From contig NC_079207.1 in assembly GCF_026745355.1 (NCBI RefSeq), forward strand, positions 30,383,007 to 30,447,006: DNA of 64,000 bases. The letters run 5' to 3'. Shown one piece after another: positions 45,141-56,911 of the stretch; position 1 is the first letter of the stretch, and the number at the start of each line of letters is the position of its first letter. This stretch comes from Beta vulgaris subsp. vulgaris. Taxonomy: Eukaryota; Streptophyta; Magnoliopsida; Caryophyllales; Amaranthaceae. Position numbers and translations under genes: made by a program. Under the pieces are notes generated by a model. It ran no database searches. It saw only the letters and a program-made list of their open reading frames with translations, and was not told where the DNA came from.

Positions 45141-48100
45141 TCAGATAGTTCTGTAGGTATGTTTTGAACAGCAAAATCCAACCGCCTTAGTTAGATCTTC
45201 TACATAAAACACTTGATGTGCTTGAGATGCCAAAATATATGGTTCTCCTTCACAAATAATCTTGTTTTTATTAACCAAAGTAAGCCCATAATGGTCTTTT
45301 TGTGAATGAAACCACACACATCGAAATAAGACAACACTAAAATGACCATGATAAGATATCTCAATGATTTCTTCTAATGAACCATGATAGATGACATCTC
45401 CCTCTATTGGATTTTGATCTTTAGTACTAGCAAAGCTAGGTGTCAAGCTGTTAAATGACTCCGCTATTTTGAGTTACAGATTTGCATCGCGCTTCATGGT
45501 ATGAAACCTATAACCATTAACGGAGTATCCACTATACTTTTTAGCAACATAAGATGGCCCCTTTGCTAACCATTTGACATGGTCTGAAACAGATTCACAT
45601 TGTTCAATTTTGGAATCAACCTTCCTTAAACAATTCACAAAATCCTTGTTGTGGTTTTTGAGCAGTTTCCCATTTCCTTTTCCTTTGGCGCTTACAGACA
45701 ACTTGTGCTCACTGTAATTAAAAGTGTATCTTAATACCACAAAAAGTCATACAAAAGGAAAAAAAAAGTTAAAGACCATAATATATTCAAATATTTTACC
45801 TGATGTAGCCCTCAACTTCGTCACAATCACAATTAAATAAGACATATCGATGAGCTTGGCCATGTGGTGCGATCAATCATAAACCTAATTGCTTCTTTTT
45901 TGTGGTCCTTCCCTTTCCTCTTACGGGGTCCAACCTTAGGAAGAAACTGTAGTGAAGGACTAAGATTCAAACCATTATTTGAAGGAGATTTCGGCCGATT
46001 TAAGTACCTAGCGCAGAATCTAGAGGCTTCTTTGGCTAGTAACCTTCGGCCATTAGCCCTCGGGACGACCTTGTTCCGAACATCAGATTTCAACTCGAAG
46101 ATACCTCTCAATTGCATACATGCACCTTACTGCAATAGGTCCACCAAGCTTGATTTCTTCACCAAGTGAATAGGAAGATGTACCATTATGTCAAAAAAAG
46201 TAGGTGGAAAAATCCCTTCAAATTGACAAAGAATTTCAAACTATCTCAGACTGGATAATGTCAAGATTTGAGGGTTAATGCTTTTTTCCATATACCCTTA
46301 AAGAAGTTAGACAATCGTATTAAGGGAGTTGCAACATCTTCGGTAGTGTTGTCTTCACGCAAGTGGAAGCAAATAATGCATTTAAAAATGAGGCGTCATG
46401 GCTCTTGTATCCAGATTTTCTCCTTTCTCCAACTTGTACACATCGAGAAATATTTGACGCATAGCCTTGCGGTAGTTTTGCATTTTTTTTATCATTTGGA
46501 AAAACAAACGCTTTTGTTCTACTGTATCCAAAAGCGTGATCGTGGCATTGTTTCGCTACCATCTTCGAGTTCTATAAGTTGAAGCTCTGGCATCATGTTA
46601 AGTTCTTTCAAATCCTTACGAACATTTTTATGATCCTTGCTCTTCCCCGGTATGTCTAACAATGTCGCAATGACGTTATCACATACGTTTTTTTCTATAT
46701 GCATCGCATCAAGATTATGAGGAATTGAACAATGCTTCCAGTAAGGCAAGTTAAAAAGTATAGACAGCTTTTTCCATGGATTTGTATCATTAGGGTTCTT
46801 CTCCTTCTTCTGCTTCTTTCCAAAATTAATTGGAAAATCACGAAGTAGCTCAACAATTTCTGTCCCTTTCAAACGAACAGGTGCATTTCTTTCCTCAATT
46901 TGCCCATTAAAATTCCTCTTGTCATAACGCCAAGGATGTGATGAATCCAAAAATCTACGGTAACCCCCAATGTAGCAATGCTTGTGACTGTGATTGAAAA
47001 ATTTAGCTTCTGTTTCATAATGACAACACGGACATGCAAGTTTTCCTTTTGTACTCCATCCCGACAACATTGCATATGCCGGAAAGTCACTAATAGTGGA
47101 CATCAAGGCTACATGCATGTCAAACCTTTGATTACTAGAAGCGTCGTACGTTTCTATCCCGAAATCCCAGAGATCCTTAAGATCTTTGATTAGTGGTTGT
47201 AGATATACATCGATATCATTACCAGGGGTAAAGGGCCGGGAATAAGTAATGATAGCATCAAAAACTCGGGCTTCATTAGCATCCATGGGGGCAAATTATA
47301 ATTGATCAAGATTACCGGCCATGTACTATGTACAATACTCATCGAGTTGAAAGGATTAAATCCATCACTGGCTAATCCAAGCCTCACATTGCGAGTTTCT
47401 TTCGCAAAATTTGGAAACAACTTGTCAAAGTTTTTCCAAGCTTGACCATCCACTGGATGTCGTAAAAGATATCTTTTTCAGCCCATTTGCATGCCAAGTC
47501 ATGAGCTTTGCAGTTTCCGGACACATGAATAACCTCTGGAACCTCTTCTTGATTGGAAAGTACCTTAGAATCTTTAAGGGAATTCTATGGGTCTTCCCAT
47601 TTGGTTTCTCCTTATCATTTGATTTCCACCTAGGAGTCTCACAAACATGGCAACTTGTTGCATTTGCATGCTCCTCCCAATACAACATGCAATCATTGGG
47701 ACATGCATCTATCTTAGTATAATCCAAACCTAAAACTTTCAGCACATTCTTCGCTTCGTTAAAAGATGAAGGCAATTTCGCATCGGGTAGCACATCCCTA
47801 AAAAATCTAACAACTCTCAATTGCTGTATTACTTAACTTGTGGTCACACTTGAATATAAATAGTCGAATTGTGAAAGAAAGTTTAGAAAATCCTTTGCAT
47901 CCTGGATAAAGTTCTTGTCACCTTCTTCAACTAACTTTAAAAATTTTTTGCCTCATCATTTGGTCCCTCTCTCAAAGTATCATGTAACAACCCTCTATAT
48001 CATCGTTCATGTTTGGTGACTCGTCGTGATCAAACACCGCCCTTTCTCCTTCAATGTCCATCCCTAAATCTAACAACTTGTCTCTTCTGGAACAAAACCG

Positions 48101-48290
48101 TTGCAAATTATATGATCTTTCACGACATCCTTATATTGCCAATATCTAAAATGACAAGAACTACATGGGCAACAAATTTCATTTCCTTGTGACTTGCTAG
48201 CAAAAGCCATTTCAATATACTCATCAGCTCCTTGTTCATATTCATCACTCCATCTAGGAAACGTCACCACTGCTTATTTCTTTTATCCAT
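45141..48290 (-). pseudogene. TNP2-like CACTA transposase, broken
   Basis: Start ATG at 48290 (MDKR), then a frameshift into FPRWSDEYEQGADEYIEMAF and CPCSSC (transposase-associated domain, about 48070-48270). The middle part runs 47820-46519 with KIDACPNDCMLYW, CETPRWK, LGLASDGFNPF and LACPCCHYETE. It continues with GGYRRFLDSSHPWR, the core Transposase_21 region, and ends IPHNLDAMHIEKNVCDNV. A DUF4218-like region follows (46560-45840; GYASNISRCV, FFKGI, FCARYLN). A DUF4216-like end at 45141-45500 has HYGLTLVN and ASQAHQVFYVED. The enzyme cuts element ends. Breaks near 48275, 48070, 47830, 47420, 47290, 46520 and repeatedly below 46400 make it inactive. Confidence 0.9.
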
Positions 48291-48804
48291 TAGACTAGTG
48301 TATCCGAAAAATAGAAATCCAAGTGAGTGAATTGATTTTCTCTGTATACAAATTTCAAGTAGCATTATTTGTTTGTAGATTTTCATGTCACATTATCCAA
48401 TCTAATCTTTCAAACATTACTGTATAATTCAAACTTTAGAGCACCTATATGTTACATACTTCATCATGCTTCTAATATAATCATAAGAACCAACGTCACT
48501 GATTCAATTAGTTATAACAGGATGATCCAACTGCTTGATTATTTTGCCTCTAACACAACATATTTGACATAACAGAAAGTATAGGTGTTGGGAAACTTGA
48601 TAAAATGACTTTGTAGAATATTCCTACTTTTAAGTTAAAAATAAGAAGAGTTAAAAACAGGTAATTTCCTTAATCTGATGTACCTTTTGCACTTTAGAAT
48701 ATAGATTGATCTACATTATTCTACAAAAACGATAATAAGGACAACTAAGGTTTAGATTATAAAAGTGTCGTCCAATAGGAATTTACTAAATTGATTTTTT
48801 TAAA

Positions 48805-49110
48805 TACTATGTCGTATCGTATTCCATATCATAATCTATTGCTAGAAGTGTAAAGAGAAAGCCACAAAGTTATATTTTTTTCTCTCTATCTCTATAATTA
48901 GTCATTAATTATATCGTATACCATACCATAATCCATTGCTAGAAGTGTAAGGAGAAAACCACAAATTATTTTTTTCTCTCTATCTCTATAAGTAGTCATT
49001 AATTAAATCGTTAATAAACCATACCACAATCTATTGCTAGAAGTGTATGGAGAAAGCCACAAATTAATCTTTTTTCTCTCTATCTCTATAATTATTTAAT
49101 ATCGTTTATA
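48805..49110. repeat. Three tandem units of about 97 bp
   Basis: The word gctagaagtgta occurs at 48841, 48938 and 49036 (spacing 97 and 98). Each is followed by gagaaa(g)ccacaaa, ttttttctctctatctctata and attaat..atcgt. Local tandem amplification within the CACTA element. Confidence 0.85.
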
Positions 49111-49413
49111 AGGTATATTATATTAATACCATTCAACAATTGAAGCTAGACATGTCCTTAATCTATATGGTCTTTTTTTTACCACAAGTCCACAACAAAA
49201 GAAATTTATGTATACCATAAGCTACACATAGCTTTAATTTACTTATGTGCATGAGATTATATTAAGAAAACTTCACTTAATCTAGCTAAAACTCATTTGC
49301 ATGACCTTAGGGCCTTTATATCATGTGCCACGATATAATATGCAATTTCTTTCTCTTCGCATCATTTTAGATATAATAACGTTCCCTACTTGCAGTCTTG
49401 CACCTTTTCCTTG

Positions 49414-49453
49414 ATTTCCTTAAATTTTTTTTTGATCCATTTAATTTCCTTAA
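49414..49453 (-). repeat. Tiny tail-like insertion with 10-bp target duplication
   Basis: atttccttaa at 49414-49423 recurs at 49444-49453 around a 20-base insert. On the minus strand the insert reads taaatggatc followed by nine A. Same design as the other tail-only insertions in this window. Confidence 0.5.
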
Positions 49454-49753
49454 TTATGTATGCAATAATATTCTAATATATGAAGAACATTTATTATTTT
49501 TGAGAGGCAAATTTCTATTAGCATTACTCAAAACTCTAATTTGCAATTTGTAATAAAAAAATCAATTCTGAAAATCTGGAAAAATAAATAAACTTTAAAA
49601 AAAAAAATGGAAGATACCGTGTTTAAAATCGCAAATCTGGGTTGAAGAATTTCGCTCGCCTCTTTTCTGGGTTGAAAATCGCAACCTTGCTCCCCTCAAT
49701 CTCAAAAATCGCAGTAACAATCTCGACTCAATCACAACCCGAACAATCTAGAT

Positions 49754-49802
49754 CTTGCTCGCAATCCTTGCTCGCAATCCTTGCTCGCAATCCTTGCTCG
49801 CC
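49754..49802. repeat. 13-bp tandem repeat (cttgctcgcaatc)
   Basis: Almost four head-to-tail copies of cttgctcgcaatc, with related gctcgc..ctcaatctcaaaaatcgca phrases on both sides (49660-49830). Lies in the 5' half of the CACTA element. Confidence 0.85.
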
Positions 49803-50159
49803 TCAATCTCAAAAATCGCACACCCTTGCTCCCCTCAATTGCAAACCCTAACAATTGCATTTAGGATTGAAAATTTCGCCTATTTCGCAGACCATAACAG
49901 TTGATTGAGTGAAGTACATACGAAAATTGGTATAATTTGGGGGAAAATATTGAGGTTCGAATTTTTGGAGCACTGTACATCAGTAGAAACGATGAATATG
50001 GGAGATATGGGAGGTTAGAGTTTTCTTTCCTTAATTTTTTGGCAAAATAAAATTGAGGGAAAGCTAAGAATTTGGGAGATAAAACTTTTGAAATTTGGTG
50101 AAAAAATATTGAGGGAAAGCCAAATTATTGCGCCAAGTTCGAGTACTATACTAAATAAA

Positions 50160-50343
50160 TGACTATAGCCGTTGCCATAACTATGTCTATTGCAACGGCA
50201 ACGGCAGAGCCGTTGCAGTAGCCCAATCTACACAACTAGTTTCACAAAAACCGTTGCATTAGATACTCCTACTGCAACGGTATATAATAATGCGTTGCAC
50301 TAGCATATTTTAGCCATTGCCTTTGATTAAAAATGTAGTAGTG
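50160..50343. repeat. CACTA right terminus and subterminal repeats
   Basis: Seven or so gccgttgc/gcaacggc words in both orientations (for example gcaacggcaacggc near 50193), then the terminal repeat ending TGTAGTAGTG at 50343. Mirror of the left subterminal region. Confidence 0.85.
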
Positions 50344-51368
50344 TCAGGCATCTGCGTCGCACCTTGTGAAATGTGCGACGCAAATGACGTTATGTGAAAA
50401 ATAAAAAAAACACAGTACCAAAGCATGAATGCTTTAGTACTGCATTCGAGGAAAAGAATCGAGACAAATATCAAAAAAACGAGATCTAATAAGTGAACCT
50501 AACATCTGTCTTACGTCGGTTAAGAAACGAATGATAATAATAAAAAGAACGAGATCTAACAAATATTAAGAAACAAGTGATAATAATTAAAAAAAGAGAC
50601 AAGTGAACCTTAAAAAAAATTTGTCTTGCGTTGATTAAGAAACGAAAAAAAACTGAATAAATATCAAAAATTAAATATCCAGACAAAAAACGAAATTAAA
50701 AAACTAAACCTACAATAAAAACATATCTAACAGGCAAGAATGAAATTGCCCTAAATATATTAAAAAAAAACACAAATCGCCAAAAACCAGATCAAACTTT
50801 GTTGTCGTTCTTCTTCAAATCTCGTTCGTGTTTTCTGATGGTATGTAGAAATGGTAAATAAATGATAGAAATAAGTTAAGAAAAATGTAGAGGATGAAGA
50901 GCGAAGACGAGGCAGGAAAAGAGGTTTAGTTTTGTAGATTTCAAAAATAAACATAAATATGGCAAAACAAAGAAATTCAGAATAAAATGTGAATTAAAAA
51001 TACTTGAAAATCGAGAAATCTGAGCACGAAATTTAGAGCCCGTCGTTTAAGTTCATTTCTCTCTCCTCTTTTTGGTCTTGCTCGTCGAAATTGAAGAAGA
51101 TTCTGGATCTGAGAATGAATTCGCAGGAGAAAATAGCAAGTCTAAGGTTTAAGTTCTTGCTTTCCAAATCACATATCTGAGAATGAAATCACAGGAGAAA
51201 ATCGCAGGAGACATCGAAGATTCCAGATCTGAGGTTTAAGTTCGTGCTTTCCAAATCGCAGGAGAGAGAGAGAGAAGAGTTGGAGAAAGAGAGAGAGAGA
51301 GGAAACCTTGGAGAGAGAGAGAGGAAATGCGCGCGGCTAATGAGAGAATAAGAGATGGTATGTAGATA
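50344..51368. other. Continuation of the outer CACTA-type element, no gene
   Basis: Starts with the TCA target copy, then gcgtcgcac words that continue those at 38560-38810. An imperfect hairpin agtaccaaagcat/atgctttagtact lies at 50414-50441. 51237-51322 is GA-rich microsatellite (gagagagaga). A gatctgag..cgcaggagaaaat phrase is repeated at 51105-51240. No coding. Confidence 0.5.
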
Positions 51369-51990
51369 TTACTCGCTTTTTGGCGAATGAACTTTTAGTA
51401 AGTTATATTGCTCACCTTCCACAGTAGTAAATCGAACTATAAAAATGCCCTTTCCCATGAATGCAATTTTATCAAGACCCAGTTTACCCCATATTCGTTT
51501 AAAATAGCCTTCCATTACCGACAATGGCGGATTTGCTCCTAACACATAACAAACGACCGCCGACATCTAGTATTCAACTTCCTCTTGTATATCCTCAGAT
51601 TCAATCGTAACTAAATGGGGAGATGTTACTTGAGCCACACTAAGGGGGTTTGTTTGTTCAGCCTCCTCCACTCTCTACGCCCCTAGGATAACCTTGGAGC
51701 ACTTGCTGGTTTCTCTGCACTTTTCATTACATTTAGCCAATCTGATAGCACCGCCCTCTCAATCGATTTTTGAATTGAATCCTCCTATGATACTGTGGGA
51801 GTCACCATCGTGTTCTCCTCAATCTCACTGTCCAGACTTTCACGTTCGTGGATTGGGCTAGGAATCCTTATTGCGTCAACCGCAGTAACTTCATCCATCG
51901 TTTTAGTTTCTCTCACTGGAGAAGATGACGGTCCTGTTTTTTCCCCTTACCTTTATGAGCACTTTTATTTGCTTCACGCCCTCTTGCCAT
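51369..51990 (-). pseudogene. LINE ORF1 N-terminal fragment (DUF4283)
   Basis: Possible start ATG at 51990 (MARGREANKSAHKGKGK). After a frameshift come PSSSPVRETKTMDEV and IPSPIHERESLDSEI. Then the conserved DUF4283 start reads VVCYVLGANPPLSVMEGYF, KRIWGKLGLDKIAF and GIFIVRF (51380-51560). DUF4283 is the RNA-binding-type domain found in ORF1 of plant L1 elements and derived host proteins. The zinc-knuckle part and ORF2 are missing. It lies next to GA-rich leader-like DNA and may have been picked up by the outer CACTA-type element. Not part of the LINE at 17111-21950. Confidence 0.7.
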
Positions 51991-52697
51991 GGCGTCAGCA
52001 ATCGCCTCGTCTATCGCCTAAGCATTCGCTGAGAGGGAGAGAGAGAGAGAAAAAAAAAAGTACAACAACAAATAATTTAATTTAATGGCAATATTCAGAT
52101 ATGATTTTGGACAATCAAATTATTGGATTAGGCACCTCTAATCAATTTAAATAATTACTTGGCCTAATTTTTAGTCTATATTGATTTATAATATACCTCT
52201 AATTCTTAATATTGGAATTTCAATTATGTGGTTTTATCATTGAAATCATGCACTTTTACAAGAACACTAGATAGAGGTCGTCTAAGCGGGCTTTGTATGC
52301 TATACTCAACGATGCAGAAATATGAATGTTAGATCTGCTCATATGCGATCCTTTTATGTTCTTTACGACAAAGTTCGATCCAGTGCTTTATATTCGCCCT
52401 AGTTGAAGGGATATGAGGTTTACAGGCTATATAACCTTGTTGAAAGGATATGAGGTCGAAAAGCTTTTTAATGGAGGTAAGATTTGAAGACTCACTAGTA
52501 GATGCAGATTGATATTTTGTGGTGCAGAAATATAAAGGGGTATATATCATCCATGTACCGGAGGAAGAATATTCATCACTAAAAAATATCTAGCTAGTAG
52601 ACACTGAAGTCATGTGGTAGAAAAAAGAAAGGATGAATTTTGGTGGAAGAGAGTTATTTTGCGTGTCAAGTGTTACTTGATTAAAATTTTAATGTGA

Positions 52698-52743
52698 GAT
52701 TGTGAACAAGGAGGATCATAGATTGTGAACAAGGAGGATCATG
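52698..52743. repeat. 23-bp tandem duplication
   Basis: gattgtgaacaaggaggatc plus ata is repeated head to tail; only the last base differs. A recent replication slippage or filler event. Confidence 0.9.
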
Positions 52744-53039
52744 ATTATTGGACAAATGGTGTGTCCCAGTGAGGTGAAAGATTGAAATATTATTCGTGAA
52801 TCGTGAGGTTCGTGAGAAATGGTATTCTACATGTATATTTCATAACTTTGGGTTTATATGGAGGTGGATAATGTGATTTTCTTGAAAATGGTAAATGTTT
52901 AAAGTCTAATAATTGAGTCTGTTCTTATTTTTTTTTACTCTCTAATATGTACCGCCAAGGATTCTTATTACATTAAAAAAATTATGCAACGGGTCAAGGG
53001 AAGAAAAATATAGTAGGGAAAATTAGGTGAAGTGGGTTG

Positions 53040-53680
53040 TGAAAAGTCCAATTCACTTTAGTTCAAACTAGTTAGATTGGAATCGATTGAAATTCTTTTG
53101 GACTGGACTCAGACGCAAATTTTCGAGTTCAAATATCTTCGGGCTGGATTTGAACTCAATCCTTTGGAATCTAATTGGTCCAATCCAATCCTAGTATATA
53201 TATATAATTTCTTTGATATTATTTTTGAAGTTAGACTTTTCAACATTTTCGCTCTAACTTTTTTTAATTTGCGCCAATTTTCACTTACCCTCCAAAATTT
53301 GAAAGTGAAAAGTGAAAAGCTTAAAATTTTAAGAGGCTTTTTTATTATTATTTTGGTTTGAGTCTTGTATTTTGCAATTTGCATTTTATTAGACTTTAAA
53401 GATGCATGTAAGTTACTTTGTGGAGGGGATGTAATGAGTTCATTTTTTCAAATTTCAATCATGAGAAAATATTGTGAACCTAAATAAGGAAAAAAAAATT
53501 ATATAATAATCGATCTGGACTGGATTCAAACTTAAGAAAAAAGTTTTGGACTGGACTGAACTGGGCTAAAAAGACATTCAATAGGATCTGGACCCAATTT
53601 CTCGAGTCCAACAAAAACTTCGAAGTGAATTTAGATCTGGAAAAGTCCAATCTAATCCAATCCACTTAAACCCATAGGAA
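53040..53680. repeat. Paired ggactggact / aatccaatcc repeat
   Basis: Two related segments, 53040-53195 and 53505-53670, consist of degenerate ggactgga, cgagttcaa and tccaatccaatcc words, many self-complementary. Comparable in style to the GGGTACCC block at 24421-24730. Together they may be the arms of an old foldback repeat, but ends are not clear. Confidence 0.5.
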
Positions 53681-53867
53681 AAATATCTCGTTATTATGTT
53701 TTATCTAGCCACTCTAATACAACGATAAGAATAAGGAGGAACCACTCTTGTGGAGTAGAACAAAAAATTGATAAGAAAAATATCCAACCATTATAATCTT
53801 AATAAGAATCCTATGTAGTGGGTTCAGGAAAGACAAAAGAGAAAAAAATTACATGAATTGATTAATA

Positions 53868-54026
53868 CTCGCTCGGTCCTTAAATAGAGTTTATATTTCT
53901 TTTGGACATAAGTATTAAGGCTAAATACTATTTTAATTGGTGGACTCATACCAAATAAGGAAATGTGAAATCTATTTGAGACAGACATAAAAAGAAAAAT
54001 GAAAGTCTATTTAGAGACATATTGAG
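53868..54026. mobile_element. Short Stowaway-like MITE (159 bp)
   Basis: Flanked by TA (53866-53867 and 54027-54028). The left end ctcgctcggtccttaaatag and the reverse complement of the right end (ctcaatatgtctctaaatag) agree at ends and inner block taaatagaStt. Internal agtctattt/aaatctattt words also pair. No coding capacity. Confidence 0.6.
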
Positions 54027-54932
54027 TATGAATAGAGGTAGAATTTAAAAAGAATGGATGAAAAAGAAGTGGGTGTAAATCAAGAGAACGAAGGGAATAT
54101 ATATTTACTTTTCATATATATATATAAAAAGTTGAACTTACTACTTTTGCACGTCACATGGAACCCTCCATTTTTCAAAGACCTTCTTACTTTACAAAAA
54201 TTATGTTTACATTTGTTTCTAGAAGATCTTATTACTTTTACTTTTACTTTATTCTCTAGTTGGTAAATATTTGCTCTCTTTGCACACTATTTTACTCAAC
54301 TTGTTGGACCCACATAATTATTCAGTGTCTTAAAAATACATTATTTTTACTATCTAGATAAACAAAAGGATCTATTCCACACTCTTCTTTTTGTCTTGGT
54401 TTGTGTTGCTACAGTAATTAAGAAGATCTTTAGAGAAACAAAGGGGGTAAAATTGCTTTATTTTGATGTATTAGGATGGATTTCCTTTGGGATGAAACCT
54501 ACAAGGTTGAGTATAAAGATTGAAAGTTACTATAAAAAGTGTTTCCGGTTACTGTAAATCGAGCAAGAGGTAGCCATTATAGATGTGAACTTCAATTAAT
54601 TTTCAATTTTCTTTTTCGTATCTTGTAGCTTGTTAAATTGCAATGGTACTATACTTCTCATGTATCGCTTGTTTGCATCGTTAAAAATTGGGGTTTTACT
54701 TTTACCCTTACAACTCGAACACTAGCATATAATGGAACAATCTACATTGATACTACAAAGCTTTAATCTCAGGCCTAAATTTAAATTCAGTTACTATATA
54801 ATAAGATTCTCTTTTAATACAAAGAGAATCTCTCATACTTAATTACAAGACCTTAATGATGATATGGTACAAAAAAAATGACCAAAAGATTCAGTTAACC
54901 AAAACTACAAGTCCCTCAAAATCAAGCAAATT

Positions 54933-56849
54933 CTATTTGGAAAAGGCAGTGGTAGCTGCTGCAAAGGAAGATCTCTTTACAAATCTTCCTTTCATTCGTG
55001 GCCTCTTCTCTGCATTCAATTTTCTAACTTCGTACCTTATTTTTTTAGAGAATAATCTTGTCCTTCTCTTCTCTCTGTATCTTGATACCCTTGCTTCTCT
55101 CCCTCCATCTCCAATTCCTCTATTCCCTCCCATTCCTCCCATTTGATGATCTCCATATATTGGATGACGTCCTTCTAGCCCACATGTTGCCTGTGATTAT
55201 CAAAGTTAATAAAAACACACACTTAAGTTCACTTTCTTAATGAAAGATTTAAATGTAAGGTACTACTTATAAATTGGATATCAAGTAGGTCATGGTTGTG
55301 ACTGTTATCTGATGATTACATTAGAAGAATGTCACATCTAAATAGTTAAAATGTCACTCATCTACTGTAGGAAAAGTAATTATTCACACGATATCACGTC
55401 AAACCTAGACTAGTTAGTTGTTGCTAGAGAAAAAAAACTTTGGGCTACCCATTGTATAGATTACTTGAGATAGATGTTCTACCAAATGGGTTAATATAGC
55501 CAATCGGCATGTGGTGTGACTATTCTCAAATCTCAATGACATGCCTAATATTATAACTTACAAGTCTATAAAAAATTAAAGTATGTCATCTCGATTATAG
55601 CAAGCCACCAATTAAACAAATAAGGCCAACCCAAAACTAACTGCTCATTCCCAAATCCCAATTAACATGCTTAATACTGGCAAATGGTCTACCCATGGGA
55701 TATATTATGGAAGTTCACTAGAGATAGATGTAGCGATAGACGGAATTCAATAACAATCATTAAATTCTAATGCTAATTAGAGTGTGGGAAAATTAAATAT
55801 TAGGAATGAAGAATTACCATGCAATGAGGCCAGCAATCGTCAGAATTAATTTGAGGACGTTGTCCATTAATCCAAGGTGAACCATGACTAGCCCATGCGT
55901 CACTTATTGCCTCATAATCCAACCTTAATAAAATCTTTCTTCTTTTATTCTCTGTTTCATCATCTCTTTCTATTTTACTTAATTCATTTCCCATTGATTG
56001 CTCAATCATTATAACTTTTTTTTGATCTTCTACATCATCTTCACACATAGTCCCAAAATAATGATCATCATAGTCGAAACTAAACTCAAATGGCTCTTTA
56101 ATCACTAAACTATTGCTGTCAGCTTCAATTTCACACCTTCTGATCATTTCTCCTTCATCACCCAATTCACCTTCTTCCTTTATAATTTTCTCAATATCAT
56201 GAATCTCGTTGTTATTAATACTACAACCCAATAATCCAAGCTCTTCAATCCCATACGATTCATCATCAAGACCTTTGCCCAATAAGGTCTCAACATCAGC
56301 TGCGAATTCCTCAAGATCTATATCAGAAGGCAGATATCCATCAGGGGATGACTTGGAGTTGTTAAACATGCACTTTGCAGTGTCTAATCCTCCCTCTAGC
56401 TCCATCGGTCGAATATCGTCGGCTATGAACGGGTCGTAAATGGGGACCCGGTAAAGGAGGTGCTCCTCCTCTGTTTCACCATCTTGGGAGGAGCTTGAAT
56501 CCTCCATCCCAAGCTCTGGAACAATGACATGAAGTGGATTTCGCTCTTCGGTTTTTGACTGATGCTTCCCGTGGCGTGGTGTTCGTGGTTTGCGAGTTAA
56601 GCCACGGTGCCATGAGGGTATGTCGGTCCGTTGATGATCATCGGACCGCCTTAGCGAGGCCGTCTTTAAACGGACTCGTTCGTGTCTACGAGCCAACTGG
56701 TTGGCGGAGTGTACTGAGCTATCACATGTTTGGCATAGGAAGGCGTCATCGGCTGGGCAGTACCATCGAGCTCGCTTTCGTATGCAGCAATCGCACGCCC
56801 TCGCTGTTTTGCCACTAACCGCGTTAGCGATCTTTTTATCAGATATCAT
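54933..56849 (-). CDS. COL16: CONSTANS-LIKE zinc finger transcription factor, COL16/COL6 group
   Basis: Two exons on the minus strand: 56849-55818 and 55190-54933. The 627-bp intron starts GTAATT and ends ATCACAG, phase 0. The protein is 429 residues, close to the usual 400-430 for this group. Start [14 protein letters not shown] is typical. One B-box lies at residues 17-60 ([17 protein letters not shown], then CQTCDSSVH and ARRHERVRL), with all zinc ligands present. The middle is acidic. A CCT domain lies at about residues 375-417 ([17 protein letters not shown], then [17 protein letters not shown]). Known family role: nuclear regulator of transcription. Group members affect chlorophyll content, flowering or branching; which applies here cannot be told. 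No frame breaks, so it is probably functional. It is the only intact host gene recognised, with TE-rich flanks. COL6, COL7 or COL8 orthology is possible, so the symbol is a group-level assignment. Confidence 0.93.
55191..55817 (-). other. Intron of the COL16-like gene
   Basis: Donor ATG|GTAATT and acceptor CACAG|GCAACATG. A single intron just before the CCT exon is the conserved structure of this gene group. AT-rich, no transposon recognised inside. Confidence 0.85.
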
Positions 56850-56854
56850 CTTAT

Positions 56855-56911
56855 CTTAATCGTAATCGTAACTGTAACCGTAACCGTAACAGTATCCACG
56901 ACCGTAATCGT
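56855..56911 (-). repeat. Hexamer repeat just upstream of the COL start codon
   Basis: In gene sense, ggttac/gattac/agttac hexamers run for about seven copies, ending six bases before the ATG. A preceding acaacaacgattacgg shares the phase. It lies in the expected 5' leader; possible effect on translation is unknown. Confidence 0.75.

Larger units (their letters stand above)
48291..50159. other. CACTA right interior and transposase leader
   Basis: No gene. It contains the promoter and 5' leader of the minus-strand transposase and three separate short repeats (48805-49110, 49414-49453, 49754-49802). Confidence 0.5.
38814..50343 (-). mobile_element. CACTA (En/Spm-type) transposon, 11,530 bp, degenerate autonomous copy
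   Basis: Terminal inverted repeats CACTACTACAT (38814-38824) and ATGTAGTAGTG (50333-50343), flanked by a 3-bp target duplication TCA (38811-38813 and 50344-50346). Both ends carry many gcaacggc / gccgttgc subterminal words. Two element genes run on the minus strand: a TNP2-like transposase (45141-48290) and a TNPA-like Transposase_24 gene (41413-43260). It also carries fragments of unrelated genes on the plus strand (39938-40020 and 44278-44427). Intact ends mean it could still be moved by a helper; its own genes are broken. Confidence 0.92.
51991..53867. other. Intergenic stretch
   Basis: No gene. It holds a GA microsatellite (52030-52050), a 23-bp tandem duplication (52698-52743) and the first half of the tccaatcc repeat. 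Otherwise nothing recognised. Confidence 0.5.

Noticed and set aside
52492..52501. CACTAGTAGA as the missing second end of the outer CACTA
   Set aside because: It is in the same orientation as the first end, not inverted, and lacks subterminal repeats nearby.
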